From the NCBI GenBank assembly GCA_963920635.1, contig OY987298.1, positions 125,497,735 to 125,561,734 on the forward strand: DNA of 64,000 nucleotides, read 5' to 3'. Shown in pieces: positions 13,131-21,512 of this stretch. The position numbers and the translations under genes were made by a program. The notes under the pieces were generated by a model. That model was not told where the DNA came from. It worked only from the letters and a program-made list of their open reading frames with translations, and made no database searches. Position 1 is the first letter of the stretch. Each line of letters opens with the position of its first letter. The DNA is from Pseudeuparius sepicola (lineage: Eukaryota > Arthropoda > Insecta > Coleoptera > Anthribidae).

Positions 13131-15059
13131 TTCGCGGTTAAGATAAAAGATGTAATAAACCAATGTAAAAAACCACTACGAGATTCTTCTATAATAACAC
13201 AATTATACTTAGATATTATACCTTATTTAACTAATACCACTTTGACAATCAAAGAAATCCGTGTAATTTCACGTTACGTGAATCTCAAAATACCAAGAAA
13301 CTGTGTAAAACTTTAAATCCACTTTATTATAATGATAATGCAGCGACCTATTTTCGTTGACTGGCGTGTTAATACCTCAGTTAACGCAATTTTTATTTTC
13401 TACGGGGAAGAGCGGGTCCGTACGAGGGAATGTAGGGGAAGTTGTTGATTTGAGTAGCCGTGGAATTGGCGCAACGTTTCCGCACTTATCCGAAATTCTT
13501 GATTTCTTGCTTATTTATCATGCCTAGTCGAACGATTTCTGAGGCCGCGCGTGTACGTACAGGGGTATTCATATAACATTCTACCCCCTTAACTTAACAG
13601 ATGTGTATATTCGGAAAAACAATTGAGATACAGATCAAACTTATGTTTTTTTAAATACAACACCCTGTATATTTTCGATTTTTGAAATCTACTCATTTTT
13701 CTGATTCCAACGATATACACTGTGTCCCGGGTAAGAATGAACAGCATGGGGATCTTGCAAACGGTGAGAGATAGAACAACGGTTAAACAGGGGAAAAGTT
13801 GCGCAATTTTAAGGTCAATAAAATGGTGCAAACAGATTTCTAATATCTATTTTCGTTTCTGAGATATTTTGAAAAAAGTAAAATCTTGCGATTTCGATTT
13901 TATTTTTTTCTGAAGTTGTTATCACAGATAGAAAAAAAGAAAAACACTCTCTTATGGCACTTTTTAACGGGCTTTAAGATGGCGTTCTTAGATTTGTTCT
14001 ACAACGTTTCGTTTTTGAGAAACCATCTTCAACTTTATTTTTTTAAATACGCACCTGGATTTTTTTTGCAGATTTTGAAAGCACTTTTCATTGGAAAGAC
14101 CATGATGTATGACACGAAATATTTTTAAAATGTTTTGAGACAATTATACTGAAAATTCCTTTTTTTCCATTTATTTTTTTCTAATGCGGCCCTGTATTTA
14201 ATAATAAGAAGTCTAAATATTAATCAGTATTGACAACAATTTAACTTACAGTTTTATTTTTACTTCGAAAACTTAATATTTTTAAATATGGCCCTGTCTG
14301 GTAAGTGTTTTCCTCAAGTGAAGTTAAATTTTCGTCCTTTGGAAAGCCCACAACGAATACATATTGACTGCCCGCCGTCAAGCAAAGAAAACCTAGCTAC
14401 TTACTTCAAACGTCGATGGAGGAAGGAACCTCAATCAACGCTTCAAGGTATTATTACGATTTGATATTTGACTTACAGCCAAGTACACAACTAAGTTCTA
14501 GCTTGCCTCAACGGTTCTAAGCATATTGAGGCTTTAAATTGTAGAAGGAACCAATAACTACCTTCGCTTCTTCATTTCAAACGTAGCAATCTCGCGACGA
14601 TACCACTACCAGCACTATACAAACTAATTCTCGTTAGTGTAAAATCAACTGACAGGGAGCGACAGGCCACGCCGCGCAGACCCGCAAGCCATGTTGCCAG
14701 CTTTCTCAACTTCAGGGCTTTCCTAGACCCGGCTGTGACACTGGTCTACTTTTTCGTAAAGAGCAAGGTCTCCTAAACATAATTTTCATGGCTTCCTTAG
14801 TTTTTGAGATACAAGGCCATTTTCAGGCAAATGTTCAAATGGTAAAAATTGACCCTTATAGATTTTTTCACATAGAACTCAGTGGCATACACGGATTTCT
14901 TTCTAGGAGGTAAGAATTTTAAAATATAAATATGGGTGCGGAAGTATCGAAAACAGGGACTATAGAAAGAATTTCTGTAGTCACTGTCGAAAATGGGACA
15001 TCCTGTACGGGGTGGCCAACAAATCATGCTTTTCTACAAAAGTGGTTTGTAATCAAGGG
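13131..15059. other. AT-rich intergenic with degenerate repeats
   Basis: It contains scraps of ACACCCTGTAT-type termini (about 13662), and GGCCCTGTATTT-like (about 14189) and GGCCCTGTCTGG-like (about 14290) boundaries, suggesting old, overlapping inverted-repeat elements. I could not assign clean ends. No gene recognised. Confidence 0.35.
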
Positions 15060-15533
15060 AAATTTCTATTTTCTAAGTTTTGGTATATACAGGGTGTCGC
15101 GAAAGTAGCGAAAAACACAAAAGTTACGTTTTTAACGGAATGTCCCTGTTTTTTATACACTATGTCACTCGCCTTTACAGAGTATTTGATTCTTTGTTTT
15201 GCTCCTGAGGATATGTTGCGGCATTGTCAAGTTATCAAATATTTCCTATATAATTGCAGACTTTTGAAAAATCATCATATTTCTGTTTCTGTTATATACT
15301 TTCCGAAGTTGATTTATATGAGGATAACTACCAGTACCCCCTATAGTATTGTGCAGCCAAAGTTGAATTTAGGTATACAGGGTGTTCAATTATTCGTTAT
15401 TTGTAAGAGGCCATAACTTTTTTTTTCAAATGGGACGAACATATTTTAAATGGGAGATGATTCTATGGTTCAATACCTACAATTTACAACATCACTGTTA
15501 CATTGAAATTTTTTATAGTTTTTTAATAATATT
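15060..15533. other. repeat debris next to the Polinton insertion
   Basis: Two direct ACAGGGTGT termini (about 15090 and 15378) suggest fragments of the ACAGGGTG family. The 134-codon + frame at 15012-15416 crosses both termini and has no domain, so it is not supported as a gene. Confidence 0.4.
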
Positions 15534-15539
15534 AACATG
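15534..15539. repeat. target-site duplication, left (AACATG)
   Basis: AACATG directly precedes the left terminal repeat and is repeated directly after the right one. Six bases is the usual duplication length for Polinton integration. Confidence 0.9.
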
Positions 15540-15646
15540 AGTAGTTAAGTAAAGCGGATCCTGGCTCAAAGATGGCCGCCATATGTGAGCCAGCTTCCGC
15601 ATAAGGGTTTTGAGCCTGAGCCAGGATCCGCATAGGGTTTTCGGGG
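15540..15646. repeat. left terminal inverted repeat
   Basis: 107 bp starting AGTAGTTAAG, matching the complement of 33279-33385 with one mismatch (in the GGGTTTTC/GGGCTTTC stretch). It carries its own perfect 15-bp inverted repeat, GCGGATCCTGGCTCA at 15554-15568 and its complement at 15617-15631, so a single strand of the end can fold into a hairpin. Confidence 0.97.
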
Positions 15647-15773
15647 ATAAAATCTAGCGGTGGGGGGGATTTGTGTGGGGGGATCCCCTCCACTTTTTTT
15701 AGTATATATTTCGATGGTTGATTGGTAAAGTACACAGTTCTCACTTTTAACTTAACTAAATAAGATTAAAAGT

Positions 15774-16094
15774 ATGGCATCGTTTGTGACCCATTTAAAT
15801 AACAGTTTGTTCCTGAAGAAATTCATTAGGGTCCAAGATTTGGAAGTCAACCGAAAGTTTGAGGTACATGCATTTACGAAAATAAACACCAAGTTCGGCG
15901 AGAAGATATCCTTGGAATTCGACGATTTCAAAACAATTTTACCGCAAAGGTTCACGGTAGAATTTACAGAAGAACGAATTGAGCAAGTAAACAAGGACAT
16001 TTTCAACGGGCGAAAGTATTATCTTATTAGTTATGGACCTGTCGGGAAAACAACTAATATTCAATTTTCCGTCCAAGAACCGGAACAGCTATAA
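15774..16094 (+). CDS. Polinton accessory protein, possible small OB-like fold
   Basis: A 106-aa protein (starts MASFVTHLNN), the first gene inside the left end. It is rich in beta-prone segments (around residues 18-35, 45-65 and 80-100) and has no signal peptide or membrane segment. I do not recognise a named family. The size, the pattern of short charged beta segments and its place in a DNA-replicating element would suit a small single-strand DNA-binding protein, but that is inference only. TATATA at 15713-15718 and ACAGTT at about 15735 upstream are a possible promoter, with shorter than ideal spacing. Its 3' end is overlapped by another frame (16033-16200). Confidence 0.7.
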   Translation: MASFVTHLNNSLFLKKFIRVQDLEVNRKFEVHAFTKINTKFGEKISLEFDDFKTILPQRFTVEFTEERIEQVNKDIFNGRKYYLISYGPVGKTTNIQFSVQEPEQL

Positions 16095-16200
16095 AAATAC
16101 TTTGGAGTCTCACATTCGAAAATTACAGAAACTAAAATATGAAATTGATATATATGAAATTAATAAGAACTTTAAACAATTAAAAATAAAATATATATAG
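16033..16200 (+). CDS. small overlapping frame, 55 aa, helical and basic
   Basis: It starts at an ATG (MDLSGKQLIF) inside the end of the 106-aa gene, in another frame, and runs past that gene's stop to TAG at 16198-16200. After residue 20 it has a heptad-like pattern of Leu/Ile/Tyr with many Lys and Glu, typical of a short coiled coil. The length beyond the overlap and the orderly helix pattern argue that it is real; there is no homology evidence. A minus-strand frame over the same stretch (16110-16511) is low-complexity and less likely. Confidence 0.45.
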   Translation: MDLSGKQLIFNFPSKNRNSYKNTLESHIRKLQKLKYEIDIYEINKNFKQLKIKYI

Positions 16201-16429
16201 CATAAGAGATGTTTCATTTCTTCTACCCATAGTAAATTAATAAAATAACAAACTACCCAGCAGGTGTACAACAAAGTAATAGTATAAAAAAAGTGCAAAA
16301 CTGAAACTTGAATTAAAACCAAACACAATTTTTTCTTGCAGCTTGATGTAGCTCCAAACAAAAAATAATAATGCCTAATGATAAAAATTCTAACAAAAAT
16401 AATAATTTCTGTGCCCTCTAAGGAAGTCC

Positions 16430-16575
16430 ATACATAGTCCCCATGCAAATTCCCCATGTAAAGTCCCCATTTTAAGTCCCACTTAAGCCGCCCACTTATT
16501 TTAAGTCCCACTTAAGCCGCCCACTTTAGACGCCAACTTTCGACGCCAACTTTCGACGCCAACTTTCGACGCCAA
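16430..16575. repeat. short tandem repeats upstream of a promoter
   Basis: Two copies of a ~28-bp unit around TTAAGTCCCACTTAAGCCGC are followed by four copies of a 13-bp unit GACGCCAACTTTC, ending about 25 bp before a TATA box. The position suggests upstream promoter elements; it may also be simple repeat expansion. Confidence 0.7.
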
Positions 16576-16598
16576 CGTCTCAGTTGGATGCAGTACTT

Positions 16599-16636
16599 TT
16601 ATAAGGATCTACTAAGTAGGAGGAAGCTTTTCAGTT
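16599..16636 (+). promoter_or_regulatory. TATA box plus arthropod initiator
   Basis: TTATAAGG at 16599-16606 is followed about 31 bp later by TCAGTT at 16631-16636, the usual arthropod initiator at the usual distance. Tandem repeats lie just upstream. The transcript would run rightward into a stretch with only small or broken frames (16700-17830), so its product is not clear. Confidence 0.6.
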
Positions 16637-16736
16637 CCCACCTACAATTCTATAAACAGCCAATCCGACGCAGATAGTGACTCGAACCATTTTTGGCATA
16701 ATTCCAGAGAAAGTTAACCCTTTCAGAGTTTTACAC

Positions 16737-17095
16737 CTGACTGTTCAAATTAGTTACACCTTCACCTGGTTTTAGTACCTTGAATCTTTTTGTGCCGAGT
16801 CAACAAAAATGCAGACAAGTTTGCCCCCTTTTATTTTTATAGCAGGCTGTTCACATTCTTTAGACTTTCACCTGTTTCTAAATCTTCTTGCGCGACCCTT
16901 CCTTCAAGGGATAATCTTACATAACAATGATCCACTTTTAAATGTTTTTTGTCAGACCTTTTTTTTTATAGTCCTGTAAATGGCATGTTATAAAAATTTA
17001 CTGCCTGGTAGTTTTATAGCAGACTGTTCAAATTATTTAGATTTTCACCTGCTTGTAAATCTTCTCGTGCGACCCTACCTGAGATTTTAATAAAA
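16737..17095 (+). repeat. three diverged copies of a ~170-bp unit, possible decayed small gene
   Basis: Copies begin with CTGTTCA at about 16740, 16849 and 17027; the second and third are preceded by a TTTTATAGCAG motif. All share TTTCACCTG and a Leu-rich reading frame. In copies 2 and 3 the same frame gives a similar hydrophobic peptide around CS..LDFHL..NLL.RP, and copy 2 lies in a 56-aa frame from ATG 16809. Differences between the copies keep the amino-acid type, which hints at past coding. Function unknown. Confidence 0.4.
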
Positions 17096-17350
17096 AAGGC
17101 TTTCAATGTTAAAACTTAAATGAGAATATTTTGCTGTTATTGTTATTTTGATAAAAAAAACTGTGTACATTATTAATATTCCACTTAAAATTCCTCGATA
17201 AAAATATTGCTTTAAAGTGGGTTAGTAAGGAATAGGTAGACAAAACTAAACAAGAAACCAGTATATAAATAAAACAAACTAAAATTAATTAATGTTTTGT
17301 TTTATTAAAATAATTCATATATTTTGTTACAATAAACTTATATACAAATA

Positions 17351-17575
17351 TTAGCACTGTCGTTGTCTGCGTAGACGGTCGAACCAGCCTTCATAATATG
17401 CATAATTATAAGTCGTTCGATTTCGTATTATGTCCTCATTATTCGCAAATCGAAAATACCCTGCCACATAGCCAGATTCGTATTCGATTTGACGCTGATG
17501 ATTAAACCACCCTGCGTAGTACGCCGCACCTGAATATGAGCAACCCGCGCAACCTGCAGGGCATGCGTCGCCTGC
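17351..17575 (-). pseudogene. open frame without start, Tyr/Gly/Arg-rich C-terminus
   Basis: A minus-strand frame of 74 codons ends at TAA (17351-17353). It has a cysteine-rich beginning (C..GC.GCS) followed by a Tyr-, Arg- and Asn-rich tail with two YxxGWF-type repeats (GWFNHQR and GWFDRLR). It has no ATG; a TGA lies upstream in frame. A second open frame on the same strand further upstream (to about 17735) is also cysteine-rich and could be the 5' part after a frameshift. Not recognised. Confidence 0.35.
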
Positions 17576-17636
17576 TCAGTCTGAGCAAACCCACCGGCAG
17601 AACGTCTCCAGTCCTGTGAGGACTGTTGGGAAAAAT

Positions 17637-17831
17637 ATGGAGACGTTGAGAGCGGTTTATAACAGGGGGCGCCGCACAAACAGGTTTCCGGATGACAGCT
17701 TCGATTTTGAAGATCCAACAGCTGGAGGACGTCACAATTTGGAACTTAATAAAGTGCTGGAAGATAATGTTGTCGTCTTACAGCTTCAAAGTAATAAGCT
17801 GGCCAAAAACAAGTATAATAGAAATAGATGA
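17637..17831 (+). CDS. small frame of unknown function
   Basis: 64 codons from the ATG at 17637 (METLRAVYNR). It is charged, with an acidic centre (DDSFDFEDP) and a basic C-terminus. It overlaps minus-strand frames that are equally plausible, so only one strand is likely real. It is about 1 kb downstream of the TATA/initiator at 16.6 kb. Product unknown. Confidence 0.3.
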   Translation: METLRAVYNRGRRTNRFPDDSFDFEDPTAGGRHNLELNKVLEDNVVVLQLQSNKLAKNKYNRNR

Positions 17832-18039
17832 AGCGCGTGTGAATAAAATATTAACTAGTTATAAGTAAGCATAAGTTGAATCATATATATACAATATTAC
17901 ACATAGTTTTAAACCAACGCTTTGTTATTCATTTCTCACCCAATACCATTATAAACACCAAGCAATAAAATTTTATTACGTGCAATACAGAGTCGCTCGG
18001 TAGCTAAATACAAAAGTAATATTTTTCTCCTAAGCAGAC

Positions 18040-18725
18040 CATACTTTAGCATAAGCGTACGTGCACACTTCCGGCTGAGGGAGATGTAAGAAAGGTAAAA
18101 AATATAGTCAGGGGATTTTACATAGCGATCGTCCTCGCTCGAACTCGCACGGACAAGCGGTAGCAAGCGGATACCTAAAATCCCAGAACATTTGTAGTAT
18201 CAAACTGTAGTTTTTAAGTAAATATTTTATTAAACGTTTATTTTCTTATATTCGAGAATTTAATTTAAATAATAATAATAAAACAATTATCCAATAATAC
18301 ATTTCATTTACAATAATACCAATGGCCTAGTTTTTGCACCTGTTTTACATATTAAGCATGTATCTTGCCGAAAAGCTATGCTTTAGCATAACCGTACGTG
18401 CACACTTCCGGCTGAGCGATGTAAGAAAGGTAACAAATACAGCCAGGGGATTTTACATAGCGATCATCCTCGCACGGACAAGCAGTAGCATGCGACTACC
18501 TAAAATCCCAGAACATTTGTAGGTATCAAACTGTAGTTTTTAATTAAATATTTTATTACACGTTTATTTTCTTATAGTCAGGAATTTAATTTAAATAATA
18601 ATAATAAAAACAGAATTATCCAATAATACATTTTATTTACAATAATACATTTTATTTACAATAATGGTATAATTTTTGCACCTGCTTTACACATCAAGCA
18701 GGTGTCTTGCCGAAAAGCTATGTAA
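18040..18725. repeat. tandem duplication of ~340 bp including the 3' end of the next gene
   Basis: Copy A (about 18041-18382) and copy B (about 18378-18725) are direct repeats offset by 337-341 bp. Copy B contains the true 3' end and stop of the zinc-ribbon gene (18656-19156). Copy A contains a truncated, mutated duplicate of that 3' end (18331-18382). The arrangement shows a local duplication after insertion or during replication of the element. Confidence 0.8.
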
Positions 18726-19156
18726 AGCTTTTCTTTACAGGCACTACACCGCATGAATCTTTGCAAAGGCATTTCTGTCAAAGAAAAATGTAAAGTTTCA
18801 TGCCGATGCTTCGCATTGTCGGTGAAACCATTCAGGGAAACCTCTGTAAAATCTACCACATACGCACGGTAACAATTTAGGCACAAACGCGCCCTTTCTG
18901 TTACCTTTACATATGCGGCAGATACACAGAGGCCCCCCACTGTCCAGTTATTATAACCCTCGGTCGGGTTAATGGGTACACTTTTCGCCACGACGGAGTC
19001 ATCGCGGCCAACGTCTACCCCTTCATCTTCGTCACTAGCATCATCGTCGTCAATGTCGTCGATGTCTCTTCTCAATTCTGCAGGCACCGTTTTCTCAATC
19101 TCTTCTTTTTCTTCTAACGCAAGTTGGTATAGGGAATTATTTATGGAGGCAGCCAT
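18656..19156 (-). CDS. acidic zinc-ribbon protein of Polinton
   Basis: A 166-aa protein starting with ATG at 19156. Residues 17-50 are very acidic (a DIDDIDDDDASDEDE-like run). The C-terminal half has CxxC pairs at C92/C95, C137/C140 and C153/C156; the last two pairs are spaced like a zinc ribbon. An acidic segment plus a zinc ribbon suits a transcription or DNA-binding accessory factor, but I cannot name a family. It is transcribed away from the nuclease-like gene at 19380. A TATA box and TCAGTT initiator lie upstream. Its 3' end is duplicated downstream. Confidence 0.7.
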   Translation of the reverse strand: MAASINNSLYQLALEEKEEIEKTVPAELRRDIDDIDDDDASDEDEGVDVGRDDSVVAKSVPINPTEGYNNWTVGGLCVSAAYVKVTERARLCLNCYRAYVVDFTEVSLNGFTDNAKHRHETLHFSLTEMPLQRFMRCSACKEKLYIAFRQDTCLMCKAGAKIIPLL

Positions 19157-19191
19157 TGTTATTAAATTTAATTTGTTTGGAGAAAAACTGT

Positions 19192-19228
19192 AACTGATGT
19201 CTATTGAGATATCTCCAGAGTTTTTATA
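19192..19228 (-). promoter_or_regulatory. promoter of the zinc-ribbon gene
   Basis: On the minus strand TATAAAAA (19228-19221) is followed about 31 bp later by TCAGTT (19197-19192), about 36 bp before the start codon. This is a textbook insect core promoter. It forms a divergent pair with the + strand TATA at 19321. Confidence 0.7.
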
Positions 19229-19320
19229 GTCTAAAACATCAACCTGTACGAGATGTCTAGGAGGGGATACCCCCCCCCACTTTCTGATGATGCCAAACTG
19301 TTTTCGTATTAAAACAGGGG

Positions 19321-19329
19321 TATAAAAGG
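19321..19329 (+). promoter_or_regulatory. TATA box of the nuclease-like gene
   Basis: TATAAAAGG lies 51 bp before the transcript-side edge of the coding frame (ATG at 19380), so the start of transcription would be near 19350. A G-rich/C-rich stretch (about 19261-19281) resembles one near the left end of the element (15661-15692). Confidence 0.65.
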
Positions 19330-19379
19330 CACACTTTAGCTAAGTGAACCAATGTAATCGTCTAAGTCTATTCAAGAAA

Positions 19380-19908
19380 ATGACTCCATCCATAAGATAC
19401 TTGGTAGATGTTGATGGTTTCCACGTCAACGGAAATTTTAGTTAAGGAACTTGGAATATTTGATATGAAATGGAAACAGTCCACCTCCAAATATTATTCT
19501 GTTGGAAGCTATTACGCTCTCAATTCAAAAGACGCCAGAACCGCAAGGTGGGTCACTAACAATCTTCATGGATTGAGATATGAGGATCAGAAAGGCGACC
19601 AACCGCAAGACGACATCATCAAAGAATTTCGGCGTCTGGGCTTCAATTCAGGTGATCAAAAGATTGGTTATAAAGGCGGACATGTGGAGTTGGATCTCTT
19701 AAAGGCAGCAGGATTTGGACATTTAGCCTATAATATAGAACAACTGGGATGTCCCAAATTTGATATTATAGTCGGGGAAAATCCTGAATTATATAATCAG
19801 GTTAAAAAAAACCAATGTAAAAGACATTTGCAAAATTTACGAAAACCCGTGCACTGTCCTCAGGTAGAGTTATGTGTTTTTGCAGAATACATTTATAAGT
19901 GTTTGTAA
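19380..19908 (+). pseudogene. RNase H-fold-like nuclease of Polinton, frameshifted
   Basis: Translation from the ATG at 19380 (MTPSIRYLVDVDGFH) stops at 19443, and the continuation lies in the next frame to 19908 (about 155 further residues). The break is at a short T run near 19438-19441. The beginning (beta strand with DVDG, then a VKELGIFD-type strand after the break) resembles the first motif of RNase H-like or DEDD exonuclease folds. The end has conserved-looking His/Cys residues (CKRH, PVHCPQ). The protein type is known from animal Polintons as uncharacterised; the nuclease role is inference. Confidence 0.6.
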
Positions 19909-20239
19909 TATATTTAGTTAGTAATAGTTTTTTTTTAATACGTTTTTATATTATCCTGTACATACAAATAAATATTTTAACATATCTTTTGTGTTTTATG
20001 TCCTATTTAAATATATGCTATAAAAAGTGATACATTTTTTTAAATTTTAATTCCTCCATTTCAGAAAACTGTATTTTTGCTGTTTTTTATTTTGAAATAA
20101 ATGGAACAACTAATCTGCATATTTGAGTTATTCCAAATTTCATAAAGATTGCAACTACTGATTTTCTTTTATGAATTGACGTGTGATCAATACAATGAAA
20201 ATATTAGATTTTTAATACAGGTCGTGCCCTCTATTTCTG

Positions 20240-20530
20240 TAGGGAAACAACTACAGTCGTGCTTCAAAAGTACTACCAATTGATCGATATTTCGCCGAAT
20301 ACTTTACCCTTGCAACAGGTATGCGCAAGGGGGTTCGAAAGATACCGCTGGGTGGTTCGAAGGCCCCGCCGTCGAGGGCGCGCTATGAGTCTCAGGAACG
20401 CGGCGGCTGCGCAGTCAACTGGGTTTACCTGGCTGCGGGCATTCTCTATGAATTTTACTATTTTTGTTGCATGATTGTATTGTGTGCTTGGAGAAGGGAC
20501 CATCTTGCCAACCCAGTATAGCGTTGTCAC
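20240..20530. other. GC-rich insert with duplicated 28-bp motif
   Basis: A segment richer in GC than the rest of the element, without a recognisable gene on either strand. The 28-bp stretch at 20497-20524 (GGACCATCTTGCCAACCCAG...) is repeated exactly at 20679-20706 inside the next gene. The duplicate suggests a local rearrangement or templated insertion. Confidence 0.55.
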
Positions 20531-20599
20531 TTTTAAAATACAAATATGAAATAAAATTCAAAATATTAGTAAAAGTTTTATTTTTTACAAGTATATTAG

Positions 20600-21321
20600 T
20601 TACAATATGAAGGTATTTAATAGTGCAATTGTCTTTCTATAATCGTCCACATCTTCTGAGGGCCATGGAGAACAACAAGGACCATCTTGCCAACCCAGTA
20701 TAGCGTCAGGATTTTCTTCGTACTTTTTTACGTTTTTATTTAACCATTCCATAATTAAATGCACTTTGTTTTCAGACGGTTGAAATGTGTAATTTAGTTT
20801 CAACTTAGTTAATGCAGCCTTAAAATTTTCTATATTCTTTGGAATTGCCATATATGCAGCCGCACATATGAAATCGTCAATACATTTATATATATATCGT
20901 TGTAATTTTTTTTCATATTTTTCACTTGATAGGCTTCTATTTTCGGATTATACGGTAACTCCACACCATCAGCATCGTAAAGTAAATTAAGGACGTACAA
21001 TTGGTGTGCAAAAGTATCTTTTAAACAATGATCCCTCAAAAGCTTACCAAGGTCAACGACATTGATTTCATTAATGCCTTCTCGCTCGAAAATATCACCA
21101 AGTATCCGTATAAAGTTATCCATTCTTCGCTTGCTCTCCAGAATCAAACAATAATCGGCCTCGTCGCACTCTTTACTTTCGGCAATTGTTTTGAAGCACT
21201 TATCAAATATTAAAAAATTCGGTTTATTCAGGAGAGAAATTAAATTTTTACCGTAACACGAACGTTTCATTTCGTATAGCGCGGCTCTGAAAGCTCTGAA
21301 TTCAACTGTAAGCTGCACCAT
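20600..21321 (-). pseudogene. Polinton accessory gene of unknown function, frameshifted
   Basis: Two overlapping minus-strand frames belong to one gene. The upstream part (from about 21321, MVQLTVEFRA, or a nearby ATG) runs to about 20920. The downstream part continues in another frame from about 20920 through MAIPKNIENF to the stop at 20600. The switch coincides with a run of eight A/T near 20906-20913. The protein is mostly helical, with Cys and Trp near the end (GWQDGPCCSPWP). It is divergent with the polymerase gene, 190 bp apart. No family recognised. Confidence 0.55.
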
Positions 21322-21512
21322 TTTGATACGTATGGTAGGCAATTTCAACATCTTATATTGCCAGCTCCCTATCCCCTCCCCTTTCGTGCCGAAACAGATC
21401 CTATGAGAAAACAGTGGGGAAAAATAGATTAAAAAGGCATGCAACGCATATAGATTTTCAAAACGTTTCGAAACAGCTAAAGCTAAGAATAATTTATTGC
21501 TAAGTTTTCATT

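Noticed and set aside
15012..15416. 134-codon + frame left of the Polinton
   Set aside because: Runs across two ACAGGGTG repeat termini and has no domain.
16110..16511. 133-codon minus frame in the Polinton, Phe/Ile/Leu-rich
   Set aside because: Low-complexity, covers tandem repeats, and is antisense to a better helical frame at 16033-16200.
17936..18166. 76-codon minus frame next to the zinc-ribbon gene
   Set aside because: Falls in the tandem duplication and is not kept open in the second copy.
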